Part shown: in pieces, positions 6,520 through 13,533 of the stretch
Numbering within the stretch: the stretch's first letter is position 1
Layout of the letters: each line of letters opens with the position of its first letter
Position numbers and translations under genes: made by a program
The notes under the pieces: model-generated
Databases searched by the model: none
What the model was told of the DNA's origin: nothing
The model's input: only the letters and a program-made list of their open reading frames with translations
Source: a virus
Reading direction: 5' to 3' (one strand)
Virus record (IMG/VR): IMGVR_UViG_3300017746_000007
Coordinates: 1 to 64,000 of that record
DNA length: 64,000 nucleotides

Positions 6520-6812
6520 AGTTTGCCACTCACAACGGAGGATCCTACGACTCTAGTGTATTGTTCAAGTGTGCCATCTTGAAGACACTTAAGATGAAAT
6601 CTTGTCATCTGAGTAACACCATCTTCAGTGGCGCCAGTAAGAAAGTTAGCACCATAAGGTTCTTTTAAGACACTAGTATAAAGTCCAAACCGTGTCTTTT
6701 TAACGTAAAAGGCATCATCAATCCAGACTTGATCATCAGGAATATTCTTTTCAGTTGTAGGATTAGAACCTAGAGAATCTCTAAGTGTTGTTTTTGGTTG
6801 TTGATCAGTCAT
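6516..6812 (-). CDS. Hypothetical protein (98 aa)
   Basis: MTDQQPKTTLRDSLGSNPTT... to RVVGSSVVSGKL, predicted soluble, beta-rich in the middle (DQVWIDDAFYVKKTRFGLYT). Coupled by 4-base overlaps on both sides. No known domain. Confidence 0.75.
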   Translation of the reverse strand: MTDQQPKTTLRDSLGSNPTTEKNIPDDQVWIDDAFYVKKTRFGLYTSVLKEPYGANFLTGATEDGVTQMTRFHLKCLQDGTLEQYTRVVGSSVVSGKL

Positions 6813-7051
6813 AATGTTGATACTAATTTAGATAGACCAATGACCATGAGGAATCCTAACATTCCCACAACGTCATAAGACTTAGTTCTGATGAAATATG
6901 GCAGTGACATTGTATCCCCAATCAGGTTCATTGTCACCCCAAGATAAACATTCACATGTAAAACAATAAAATAGGCAGCAATCACGAAGATGCTACCTAA
7001 GATTCTCATGGGAACGTCTAATCTCGGCAAAGAGATTGATCCATTTGACAT
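6809..7051 (-). CDS. Small membrane protein (80 aa), two or three helices
   Basis: Hydrophobic segments at about residues 15-40 (ILGSIFVIAAYFIVLHVNVYL) and 62-80 (VVGMLGFLMVIGLSKLVSTL). Likely an inner-membrane protein of the infected cell. Overlaps the upstream small membrane gene by 34 bases in another frame. Confidence 0.75.
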   Translation of the reverse strand: MSNGSISLPRLDVPMRILGSIFVIAAYFIVLHVNVYLGVTMNLIGDTMSLPYFIRTKSYDVVGMLGFLMVIGLSKLVSTL

Positions 7052-7158
7052 AGTTTTTCGTTCCGTGATTCAATAGTTTTCATCATGTCTGAGTTTAGCA
7101 AACTGACTAGAAGGTTTACACCTAATAGAACAACGATGGCAGAAAGTGCAATCCTCAT
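7018..7158 (-). CDS. Small single-pass membrane protein (46 aa)
   Basis: MRIALSAIVVLLGVNLLVSL... then a polar tail. The start overlaps the TGA of 7155-7571 (ATGA). The 34-base overlap with the next gene is unusual but both frames look genuine. It could be a signal-anchor protein; no family known. Confidence 0.55.
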   Translation of the reverse strand: MRIALSAIVVLLGVNLLVSLLNSDMMKTIESRNEKLCQMDQSLCRD

Positions 7159-7571
7159 GCTGCTACCTCTTCAGGGATTTCAATGAGTTGTCCGAAAGAA
7201 TCGGACCATGTTTTAACATCATAACAGAACCATTCACCTTTGTCAAAAATATAAGCGTATTCTGCACCACAGTTATCACACTGATCGAAATACTCAGTGA
7301 TTGATTCTGCAAGTTTAGGTGCATTCTCTTCGATAGATTCGCCACGACCAGTGTAATACTGAACGTGTTCGGCACACTTCTTACGATCCCAATCAGTATC
7401 TGAAGCAATACATGACATATTGCCACCGTCAATTAGTTCTGAAACATCTTCTTTGGTGGTATACTTTTTGGATAGAGTAACACCCAACCACTCAGGATAA
7501 CCATCCCAGTGATGATAAACACTAACAATACCGCCATTAAGTTGGATGCCGATGCGAGCGTTAGTTGACAT
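7155..7571 (-). CDS. Conserved phage-type hypothetical protein (138 aa)
   Basis: Starts MSTNARIGIQLNGGIVSVYH, then DGYPEWLGVTL and, near the end, CDNCGAEYAYIF. I recognise the N-terminal pattern as recurrent in phage proteins of unknown role. The 18 codons upstream are low-complexity (SLFHSFF) and lack a ribosome-binding site. First gene of the unit 7571-6211. Confidence 0.8.
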   Translation of the reverse strand: MSTNARIGIQLNGGIVSVYHHWDGYPEWLGVTLSKKYTTKEDVSELIDGGNMSCIASDTDWDRKKCAEHVQYYTGRGESIEENAPKLAESITEYFDQCDNCGAEYAYIFDKGEWFCYDVKTWSDSFGQLIEIPEEVAA

Positions 7572-7731
7572 AAAGAAAGAATGAAAAAGAGAGTGAGAGA
7601 GAGGCGGTTCCACGTAAGGGAACACATTTAATTTACCTCTCGATTTGTGTGGAGTTTATCACCAGCAGTAGAGTTGCCAACTGACTCACTTAGGAGTGAT
7701 GAATGGGTGTCCTGTTCCCCTCCACTCATCT

Positions 7732-7771
7732 AATATACATGATATGGGTGGTCTGTGGGAGGTTAGTGGAC
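7732..7771 (-). promoter_or_regulatory. GTCCACT-class promoter, copy 6
   Basis: GTCCACT, 25 bases, TGTATATT, then AGATGAGTGG. A second, inverted copy of the box lies about 11 bases further upstream, forming GTGGACA/TGTCCAC. The leader to the ATG at 7571 is about 150 bases, much longer than for the other copies. Confidence 0.7.
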
Positions 7772-7790
7772 ACTTTGTGCCACTGTCCAC

Positions 7791-8024
7791 TCAGTCTCTA
7801 ATAAAATTATACTTTGCGTCACCTTTTTTCTCTTCTGGCTTATCTTCAGTCAGAACATCTGCGCCGTCAGACTCTTCCAAGTCCATCATTTTTGGCTCAT
7901 CAGCAATCATAACTGGTTCTGGCTCTGGTGCAGCAACTGGTGCGGGTGGCGTTGGTGCTGCTGGTGCTGGTGCTGTGGGTTCAGGTGAGGATTTTCCACC
8001 TAGCAATTCTCCGAATCTTGTCAT
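7791..8024 (-). CDS. Ala/Pro-rich hypothetical protein (77 aa)
   Basis: MTRFGELLGGKSSPEPTAPA..., with a Pro/Ala linker at about residues 14-37 and an acidic C-terminus. A T4-type late promoter lies at 8047-8056, about 22 bases upstream, so it is probably a late, perhaps virion-associated, protein. The ATG at 8060 lies upstream of that promoter and is rejected. Confidence 0.8.
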   Translation of the reverse strand: MTRFGELLGGKSSPEPTAPAPAAPTPPAPVAAPEPEPVMIADEPKMMDLEESDGADVLTEDKPEEKKGDAKYNFIRD

Positions 8025-8046
8025 CGTTGTTAAGGAATAGTACAAT

Positions 8047-8056
8047 TTATTTATTA
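8047..8056 (-). promoter_or_regulatory. T4-type late promoter
   Basis: TAATAAATAA on the minus strand, matching the NATAAATA late -10 recognised by T4-type gp55/gp33 polymerase. It lies inside the 3' end of the upstream KxDG gene. Confidence 0.65.
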
Positions 8057-8944
8057 CCAAGTTTTGATTTTGGTAAAGTTGCGATATGAAAACTCACGAC
8101 GATTTACAAGTTTATAGGTGCCATACTTATTGGTCACAACGTAACCCTCATGATCACAATCTTCATCATCAAACTGTACCTGAACGTTTTCATCAGATGT
8201 GATCCCTTTCATCATCAATCGTTTGATTTCCATGATAGTTTTATAGAGCAATGTCATGGTCTTACCCATACCTGCATTAGAAATATCAGTATTCTCACGA
8301 ATACACTTATTAACCGCTACTTTGAGTTCCTTTCCTCTCTGTTTCTCAGGAAATCTAACAAGATTTGCAACCACAGAAGCAAAATTAATAAGGTAGTCAA
8401 TTCTACGACTACGGGAGGTAAAATGAGCATCAGTGTTCAGATATCGAGTGTTACTGTTATGTTCATATCTATCCCACTTAGCATCAAAGTTTGCACACAT
8501 TGTCTTGAGATCTTTACCATGATAACTGGTATGTACTGCTACAACAATACCCTTATCAATCGTCTCGTCAAAGTTATATGTGAGTGTGTTTGGAGTAAAA
8601 GTATCAGTTCCACCAAAACCTATAAAATCACCTTGCCAAACTCCTGGAGTCTTACGCAAACACTCGAAACATGTATGTAAGATAGCAGCAACCTTAGGAA
8701 GATGTCCGTGATTGAGTTCTATATCATGATGACTATAATTGATCTTTACTTTTACCTTATTGAATACACTTTTTGTACCAACAAACCACTTTCCTTCATT
8801 TGTACCGAATACTATAGCGGGAGCACCGTCCCACTTAACAGTGGCGGTGCTGCTACGATCACGCAAGAACTGGAGCATATTGTTAAAGGTCTCGCGATTA
8901 TATAAAATCGCGTCCTCGGGGTGCTCAAGGTGGGTGTTTTTCAT
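8054..8944 (-). CDS. Putative nucleotidyltransferase or ligase-like protein
   Basis: 296 residues from MKNTHLEHPEDAI. The spacing of conserved boxes fits covalent nucleotidyltransferases (DNA/RNA ligases): VKWDGAPAIVFG (motif I KxDG, Lys37), QGDFIGF (motif III-like, about 104-110), GIVVAVHTSY (IIIa-like), EGYVV (motif IV, about 266-270) and YKLV (motif V, Lys278). Ligases and capping enzymes form a lysine-AMP/GMP through motif I. There is no OB-fold tail typical of DNA ligases. A longer start at 8962 is possible. Activity is inferred from motifs only. Confidence 0.7.
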   Translation of the reverse strand: MKNTHLEHPEDAILYNRETFNNMLQFLRDRSSTATVKWDGAPAIVFGTNEGKWFVGTKSVFNKVKVKINYSHHDIELNHGHLPKVAAILHTCFECLRKTPGVWQGDFIGFGGTDTFTPNTLTYNFDETIDKGIVVAVHTSYHGKDLKTMCANFDAKWDRYEHNSNTRYLNTDAHFTSRSRRIDYLINFASVVANLVRFPEKQRGKELKVAVNKCIRENTDISNAGMGKTMTLLYKTIMEIKRLMMKGITSDENVQVQFDDEDCDHEGYVVTNKYGTYKLVNRREFSYRNFTKIKTW

Positions 8945-9012
8945 GAGTTTATAATAAACCATAAAAAACGCCTTGTCTGCCCCCTATGTGACAGTTTTTA
9001 TATAAGCACACC

Positions 9013-9041
9013 CCCAAAACGATGATACTGATGTTTTTGGG
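9013..9041. repeat. Intergenic hairpin
   Basis: CCCAAAA ... TTTTGGG with a 15-base loop, flanked on both sides by TTTTTATATAA-type sequence. It lies in the 138-base gap between the terminator at 9071-9096 and the KxDG gene, where it would fold in the leader. Role unknown. Confidence 0.5.
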
Positions 9042-9070
9042 CGCTTTTTATATAAAAGGCAATTTGCCAT

Positions 9071-9096
9071 AAAAAAAGACCCTCACTCGGAGGGTC
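9071..9096 (-). terminator. Rho-independent terminator
   Basis: GACCCTC/GAGGGTC stem with a 5-base loop followed by seven T on the minus strand. It overlaps the last codons of the 52-residue gene at 9083-9241. Confidence 0.85.
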
Positions 9097-9241
9097 GTTC
9101 TTCTAGTGTATATTTCGATTTCTTAAGTTTATATCTTTTAATATATTTCTCGGCGTGTTCTCGACACACAAAGTGACAAACAGCGTCCTTAGTCTCCAAT
9201 CTAAATGGAAATGCCTTCCATGGAAATTTCTCTTTTACCAT
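9083..9241 (-). CDS. Small hypothetical protein (52 aa)
   Basis: MVKEKFPWKAFPFRLETKDA... contains VCHFVCREHAEKYI, which could chelate a metal (Cys, His, Cys, His). The stop codon falls within the terminator stem. I recognise the design (small, basic, CHFxCxEHA) as recurrent in cyanophages. Unknown role. Confidence 0.7.
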   Translation of the reverse strand: MVKEKFPWKAFPFRLETKDAVCHFVCREHAEKYIKRYKLKKSKYTLEERPSE

Positions 9242-9244
9242 TAA

Positions 9245-9802
9245 TTATCGGATAGGAATATTAAATGACATGATTGTTCTTTGATCATTACTTGCATTTG
9301 GTTGTGATTCATGACCAATTGCAGCAGGGAAAAGTATAATATCACCCTCCTGAACGTCTGGAAGTTGCATCATTAATACTCTACCATAGAGAGGATCTAG
9401 GTAAGGACATTGAAGCATAGTAGAGGTATGTATCTCGGGATTAAACTCAAGATGGAGAACACCAGATATATTACCAAACCCATGATTATGCAAACCATGA
9501 TAGTCTCCACAGTGATATCTTTGAGTCCATAGTTGAAACTTAGTATAGTCACCATGTCGAGGAAGACCTACTTTTTGCCAAACATCTTCCAGGGGTTCGC
9601 CAATTAATTTCCACCACTTTTCTAGGTATGGATGTGGTGTAACATTGCCAACCTTAAAGAAATCAGTGGTACAAGTATTATTCTTACATTCATCATCATC
9701 AAGATCAATCATCTCAAGTAATTGAGGTTTCAACTCGTCCCAATTAGGCAGAGAAATCTTATGAACAGGTATTCCGAAGAGATGAAGTGATCCGAAAGTC
9801 AT
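9245..9802 (-). CDS. 2OG-Fe(II) oxygenase-like protein, HxH type
   Basis: 185 residues. The metal motif reads His105-Asn-His107 (YHGLHNHG) instead of HxD, with distal His164 (IGHESQPN) and Arg175 (DQRTIMSFNI). The FPAAIGH block before the distal His is typical of the fold. Paralogous to 58056-58628, which shares HNHG. Substrate unknown. Start overlaps the previous TGA by 4 bases. Confidence 0.8.
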   Translation of the reverse strand: MTFGSLHLFGIPVHKISLPNWDELKPQLLEMIDLDDDECKNNTCTTDFFKVGNVTPHPYLEKWWKLIGEPLEDVWQKVGLPRHGDYTKFQLWTQRYHCGDYHGLHNHGFGNISGVLHLEFNPEIHTSTMLQCPYLDPLYGRVLMMQLPDVQEGDIILFPAAIGHESQPNASNDQRTIMSFNIPIR

Positions 9803-9939
9803 TTGCGTCTTTTGTCCTTTTTGCGAAGTTTAGTGCCTGGTCTCTTTAAATCTTTTCTAAGATTTTGTAGAAACTTAAAGTGTGCTCTTAGTGGGTCAAT
9901 CACATGTAGACTGACCCTAATATCTCGATCTTTACTCAA
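9799..9939 (-). CDS. Small basic protein (46 aa), TTG start
   Basis: MSKDRDIRVSLHVIDPLRAH... ends RKKDKRRK. Highly basic, so it may bind nucleic acid. The TTG start overlaps the previous gene's end by 8 bases; an in-frame GTG at 9903 is an alternative giving 34 residues. Ends in ATGA overlap with the oxygenase. Confidence 0.6.
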   Translation of the reverse strand: MSKDRDIRVSLHVIDPLRAHFKFLQNLRKDLKRPGTKLRKKDKRRK

Positions 9940-10168
9940 TTTCAATCCATCGTAAGTTTGGGATATCATCGTCATTATACTGACTCATATCGTCCACAAA
10001 AGTCCACTCAGAGTCTTCAGATTCGTCATCAACAACCATCTCACTGACGATTGATTTTGCATCATCGTAACGATCCTCACCGACTAATACTTCCAAACGA
10101 GAAGCATAAGTATTTTCTAGATTGTCGAGACAGTTGTCACGAATTTGTTCGATCATTGTGTTTTGCAT
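9932..10168 (-). CDS. Hypothetical acidic protein (78 aa)
   Basis: MQNTMIEQIRDNCLDNLENT... with a strongly acidic second half (VVDDESEDSEW, QYNDDDIPN). An alternative start is Met5. Preceded by a sigma-70-like promoter at 10175-10203. Function unknown. Confidence 0.7.
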   Translation of the reverse strand: MQNTMIEQIRDNCLDNLENTYASRLEVLVGEDRYDDAKSIVSEMVVDDESEDSEWTFVDDMSQYNDDDIPNLRWIEIE

Positions 10169-10174
10169 GTGATT

Positions 10175-10203
10175 AGTCTAGTGTAAAATTAGTTACTTGT
10201 CAA
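10175..10203 (-). promoter_or_regulatory. Sigma-70-like promoter
   Basis: TTGACA, 17 bases, TAGACT on the minus strand. The -35 overlaps the stop of the gene at 10193-10411. The -10 is 7 bases from the ATG at 10168, so the leader would be very short or the start is Met5. Confidence 0.5.
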
Positions 10204-10411
10204 CTTTCCAATCTTTGTTACCCTTAACAGGCACCCAAAAAAAGTAACATTGATTCAGTGACTTGAGAAACATCCACTGAGAACCATCTGCCATCTCACG
10301 TTCATTTTCAATAGTGCAAGAATGAAAGAGGTCCATCTCATTGGCAAACCTATTCTTTGCCTTCCGAGATAGCGGAGTCACAGTGACTCGTTTGGTCTTG
10401 GTCTTGGTCAT
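10193..10411 (-). CDS. Hypothetical basic protein (72 aa)
   Basis: MTKTKTKRVTVTPLSRKAKN... followed by NRFANEMDLFHSC and a beta-rich end (QCYFFWVPVKGN). The design is familiar from cyanophages. A start at 10444 would add 11 residues and overlap the upstream gene by 14 bases; the ATG at 10411 begins at the recognisable domain. Confidence 0.7.
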   Translation of the reverse strand: MTKTKTKRVTVTPLSRKAKNRFANEMDLFHSCTIENEREMADGSQWMFLKSLNQCYFFWVPVKGNKDWKVDK

Positions 10412-10430
10412 AGTTGTTTTTTCAACAGTC

Positions 10431-10796
10431 TTATTGTAAGGCATCTAACAGTGGATTGGTGGGTATGGTGTCCAGTTCATTCAACTGTCCACCCTGTCCC
10501 CGAGAACCCTTGCCACCACTAGGGTTCAGTAAATGTTTATTTTGAATTTTCTTTGATTTTCGTTTGACAGGTGTTTTGGTACGTTTCTGCGATTTAGAAT
10601 ATGTCTTTTGGAGTTTTTCTACTCTACGCATGGCAATATCAAAGGAGGATGATAATCCCATTGGATCACCATTGCAAATTACCATCCATTTTTTGCCACA
10701 AGGGAGTACAGCAAACAACCCATTAGGTGAGACATAATCTTTTATATACTTACTGTTAAGTATAGTTGAATTGTGGTTATGATACTTGTCTTTCAT
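10431..10796 (-). CDS. Hypothetical basic protein (121 aa)
   Basis: The N-terminal part (YVSPNGLFAVLPCGKKWMVI...FDIAMRRVEKLQK) has a three-strand plus helix pattern that faintly recalls AP2-type DNA-binding domains, but this is not secure. The basic linker (QKRTKTPVKRKSKK) fits nucleic-acid binding. The C-terminus (NPSGGKGSRGQGG) is encoded by DNA matching part of the dispersed repeat at 3.0 and 6.1 kb, suggesting that a repeat fragment has been absorbed into the gene. Confidence 0.6.
   Translation of the reverse strand: MKDKYHNHNSTILNSKYIKDYVSPNGLFAVLPCGKKWMVICNGDPMGLSSSFDIAMRRVEKLQKTYSKSQKRTKTPVKRKSKKIQNKHLLNPSGGKGSRGQGGQLNELDTIPTNPLLDALQ
10505..10526. repeat. Partial copy of the dispersed repeat inside a gene
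   Basis: GAACCCTTGCCACCACTAG is shared with about 6090-6109 and, with a few mismatches, with 3006-3026. Here it is translated in 10431-10796. Confidence 0.55.
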
Positions 10797-10997
10797 CTAT
10801 CCATGACACTCCATAAACTCATCGAGTGTGTAACCTTCGCCAGTGTCAGTCTCTTCAATCAATTGTTCGATTGTAAGTTCTTCCATCTCTTTGCGATATT
10901 CTTCTGGTGTTGGATCTTGTGGATCGTAATCGTCATGGCAGAGATATTCCCATTCATGAACAAGTGCGTCCACAAGTTGTTCTTTGGTGTAGTTCAT
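10797..10997 (-). CDS. Small acidic hypothetical protein (66 aa)
   Basis: MNYTKEQLVDALVHEWEYLC... to GYTLDEFMECHG. Acidic and helical. The opening resembles 4683-4973. Coupled by ATGA to the upstream helicase. Function unknown. Confidence 0.75.
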   Translation of the reverse strand: MNYTKEQLVDALVHEWEYLCHDDYDPQDPTPEEYRKEMEELTIEQLIEETDTGEGYTLDEFMECHG

Positions 10998-12199
10998 CGA
11001 CGAATCTCACTGATAGCGGGTTGACCTTGATTAAACACAACATCAACAACTGCCTGAACTTTCTTGGCAGTGCTGATACCTACTCTGTCATAAGTTGGGA
11101 TGCAAACTAACCCAAACTTCTTCTCACTTCCACCCAGACGGATCACACGACCGATAGACTGACTGATACCGATGTAATCCATGTTACGCATGAAGATAAC
11201 AGCCTCAAGTCCACTGACGTTGATACCCTCAGACAGAATAGAGTGGTGAAGAACAACAAACTTTTTGGTCTTGTCCTTGCCCCAGGTGTTCAGAGTGTCA
11301 AAGAATACATCGCGATTGACTTTCTTGCCATCGATGATTGCACCTGTCTTCGATGTAATAGTCATCCAAGAATAACCACGTTTGCGAAGTTGTAAACAAA
11401 ACTTAGAATGAGTGAGAAGATTGATGATCTGTTTTGTTGTGCGAGCACAGATCAAAGTTTTGTTGATTTTGTTGTCATCAATAGTCTCAAGCAGATTGTC
11501 ACAATCATCAGCAAACATAACCTTACGACCTTTGATCATAGGCAGTTGCTTGACTACAACTTTAGGGGGGAGAATGTAACCCTGTTCAACCAACTCAGGA
11601 GCAGGAACATTGCACAGAACCTGACCATAAACAGACCAATTCATGCCTGGTTTAGAAGGCGTGAGAGAATGTTTAGGTGTTGCAGTAAAGAAGTAACAAC
11701 GATTTGTGTTCTCTGCAAAATACTCAGTCGCAGGGAAGAAGTTCTTCTGAACACTATTATGTGCTTCATCAAAGTAGATGTTGTCTACCTCAATGTCTGC
11801 TTCCACAACACGATGAAGAGAATGATAAGAGGTAAAGATAATAACATTCTCACCTACTGCACGAGCAGTGTTAGCAAAGACATGAATATCGTTTGCTTTG
11901 GTTGTAGAATAGTGGTCGGTTTCACCACTATGAACGTGCATCACATGCGTGTGAGTAGTATCAATCAACTCAAGGAATTCAGAGCACAGTTGTTCTGCCA
12001 ACAGAATACGTGGAGCAACAACAACAGTCGTCATTCCGTTGTCAATATACTTACAATTCTCCACAACATCCTGAATCATACAGATAGTTTTGCCACCACC
12101 TGTAGGCACGATGACTTGACCCTTGTCATAGGCAAGCATACTATTAAGAATGCGTTTCTGATGTGGACGAAGGGTCAGGGTCATTCGTGTTCCGTTCAT
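10994..12199 (-). CDS. Superfamily II (DEAH-type) helicase
   Basis: 401 residues with motif I VPTGGGKT, motif II DEAH (YFDEAHNS), motif III FTATP and motif VI QSIGRVIR, preceded by a Q-like LRPHQKRIL. This is a complete ATP-dependent helicase core. T4 phages carry the related UvsW for recombination and origin remodelling; this protein is shorter than T4 UvsW, so orthology is uncertain. The internal Met6 is an alternative start. A terminator lies just upstream, isolating this unit. Confidence 0.85.
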   Translation of the reverse strand: MNGTRMTLTLRPHQKRILNSMLAYDKGQVIVPTGGGKTICMIQDVVENCKYIDNGMTTVVVAPRILLAEQLCSEFLELIDTTHTHVMHVHSGETDHYSTTKANDIHVFANTARAVGENVIIFTSYHSLHRVVEADIEVDNIYFDEAHNSVQKNFFPATEYFAENTNRCYFFTATPKHSLTPSKPGMNWSVYGQVLCNVPAPELVEQGYILPPKVVVKQLPMIKGRKVMFADDCDNLLETIDDNKINKTLICARTTKQIINLLTHSKFCLQLRKRGYSWMTITSKTGAIIDGKKVNRDVFFDTLNTWGKDKTKKFVVLHHSILSEGINVSGLEAVIFMRNMDYIGISQSIGRVIRLGGSEKKFGLVCIPTYDRVGISTAKKVQAVVDVVFNQGQPAISEIRR

Positions 12200-12212
12200 A
12201 GATTAATTATAC

Positions 12213-12243
12213 ACAAAAAAACCCCCTTAGGCAAGGAGGTGGG
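12213..12243 (-). terminator. Rho-independent terminator
   Basis: CCTCCTT/AAGGGGG stem followed by TTTTTTT on the minus strand, between the 49-residue gene and the helicase. A TGTGTATAAT box follows it and could be an extended -10 for the helicase. Confidence 0.8.
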
Positions 12244-12266
12244 ACAGTATGATAACCGTCACATGA

Positions 12267-12416
12267 CTAGAACTGACGAAGTAGTTTCTCAGTTTCGGGA
12301 TCGAATTTCTCTCGGATACCACTATTAGGCATCCAATCTTCAGGACCAGTTTCCATCATACTATCATAGAGTTCATCGAAATCGTTGTACTCAAAATCAA
12401 ATTGGTCGTTGTTCAT
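12267..12416 (-). CDS. Small acidic hypothetical protein (49 aa)
   Basis: MNNDQFDFEYNDFDELYDSM... to ETEKLLRQF. Acidic, aromatic-rich. Lies between 12419-12694 (two bases away) and a terminator, probably as the end of the late unit starting at 12716. Unknown role. Confidence 0.65.
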   Translation of the reverse strand: MNNDQFDFEYNDFDELYDSMMETGPEDWMPNSGIREKFDPETEKLLRQF

Positions 12417-12418
12417 AA

Positions 12419-12694
12419 TCAAGTAGGTTGAGAGTCGCCAGTTAGGAGTTCAGTTGGACCTTCAGAGACAGGTGTTACCATGTCAAACTTTTCTGTGATT
12501 GAAATCTTTTCACGGAATGAACTCAGTTCACTGTGAAGAGCAACAATATCACTTTGAGTTTTATTGAGAGCACCTAGTACGAGTTGCTCAAGTTCACCCA
12601 ATCGTCGGTCAAGTTCACCAACTGTTGCCATTGTAGCATTCAGTTGTTTGGTAAGTCTGTCCTGTGTGTGGATAGAAGCGCGTTGATCTGCCAT
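12419..12694 (-). CDS. Coiled-coil hypothetical protein (91 aa)
   Basis: MADQRASIHTQDRLTKQLNA... shows heptad-like leucines over residues about 15-65 (LDRRLGELEQLVLGAL), so probably an oligomeric coiled coil. A late promoter lies 22 bases upstream, which suggests a virion or assembly role. Confidence 0.75.
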   Translation of the reverse strand: MADQRASIHTQDRLTKQLNATMATVGELDRRLGELEQLVLGALNKTQSDIVALHSELSSFREKISITEKFDMVTPVSEGPTELLTGDSQPT

Positions 12695-12715
12695 AATGAG
12701 TTAATCTAGACGTTG

Positions 12716-12725
12716 TATTTATTGG
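12716..12725 (-). promoter_or_regulatory. T4-type late promoter
   Basis: CAATAAATAC on the minus strand, 22 bases before the ATG at 12694. Confidence 0.6.
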
Positions 12726-12744
12726 TGATTGGCAAGGGTCTCTC

Positions 12745-12797
12745 AGAGGACTCTTTAATTATACTCCATGAGACCCCCCTAGGAGCGTCTCTGAGAC
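12745..12797 (-). promoter_or_regulatory. TATAATTAAAGAGTC box with upstream hairpin
   Basis: Minus strand: a GAGAC...GTCTC hairpin, then GGAGTATAATTAAAGAGTCC. The -10 and the AAAGAGTC start region match the GTCCACT-class promoters, but the GTCCACT box itself is absent. Possible variant promoter for 12419-12694. Confidence 0.4.
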
Positions 12798-12811
12798 AGT
12801 TTGTAGACTGG

Positions 12812-12970
12812 TTAGTATAAACTCGTTGGATGGATGTTAACAACCTCTCCACCAGTCATAGACTCGCATTGTGCCTTAGCATCAGAGGGAGAAGGAGAGA
12901 TAGATTCAAACTCGATAGTTTCGAGTCGATTGTCTCTAGTACGGACTGTAGCAGTGAATGAATTAGTCAT
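12812..12970 (-). CDS. Small hypothetical protein (52 aa)
   Basis: MTNSFTATVRTRDNRLETIE... to VVNIHPTSLY. Start overlaps the oxygenase stop by 4 bases. Probably a small beta-rich protein. No family recognised. Confidence 0.65.
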   Translation of the reverse strand: MTNSFTATVRTRDNRLETIEFESISPSPSDAKAQCESMTGGEVVNIHPTSLY

Positions 12971-13533
12971 GATGATGAAGTGTAGTGACTTGTATTAAAA
13001 CTAACCATAATTCTATCTTGATCGCTCTCATTTACTCTACTACCATGTTCCAACCAACTTGGAAAGAGATAGAGATGATTCTCTCTTATCGGTAGATCAA
13101 ATTCGTAGGCATTATAGTCGGAGTAATCTTCATGTAACTCGCACATTCTATATGGTTGTAGTGGTGAAACAAAATAAAGATCACCACTATTTTGTGGTAG
13201 ATCTAGATAAAGTGCTCCACTCACTACACTATATTCATGTCGATGTCGTCTTGTATATCCACCAGTAGGTAAAACATTATACCAGGTATTGTCAATTTGT
13301 ACAGGTTTACATCGAAGTTTGTTAACATAATCCTGAAGACAATCTACGAATAATTTACCTACGGGAAGAGATTCTTCAATAGAAAAAGGATCCCATCTGC
13401 CATGACTAGACTCTCCAGTAACAGATAAATGGTGGAATCCTTTCTGTCCCTGTTCACCAATTATTTGTTTAAATTTAGAGAGAGTAGACCCCGAAAGGTC
13501 ATACTCTTCAACTAGAACAGGGAATAACTTCAC
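12967..13533 (-). CDS. 2OG-Fe(II) oxygenase-like protein, HxH type
   Basis: 188 residues. Layout WYNVLPTGGYTRRHRHEYSVVSGALYL gives His97-Arg-His99; distal His163 (LEHGSRVNES) and Arg174 (DRIMVSFN) follow. It fits the phage oxygenase-like group with an SGAxYL block and an FPSWLEH block. Acts in the cytoplasm; target unknown. Start overlaps the DUF262-HNH stop by 4 bases. Confidence 0.8.
   Translation of the reverse strand: MKLFPVLVEEYDLSGSTLSKFKQIIGEQGQKGFHHLSVTGESSHGRWDPFSIEESLPVGKLFVDCLQDYVNKLRCKPVQIDNTWYNVLPTGGYTRRHRHEYSVVSGALYLDLPQNSGDLYFVSPLQPYRMCELHEDYSDYNAYEFDLPIRENHLYLFPSWLEHGSRVNESDQDRIMVSFNTSHYTSSS

Noticed and set aside
8150-8680. 176-residue plus-strand open frame
   Set aside because: Antisense to the KxDG-motif gene; composition is not protein-like and there is no ribosome-binding site.
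11408-12328. 306-residue plus-strand open frame
   Set aside because: It is antisense to the helicase gene, which has full motifs, and its translation is Cys/His/Asn-rich with no domain pattern. A shadow frame.
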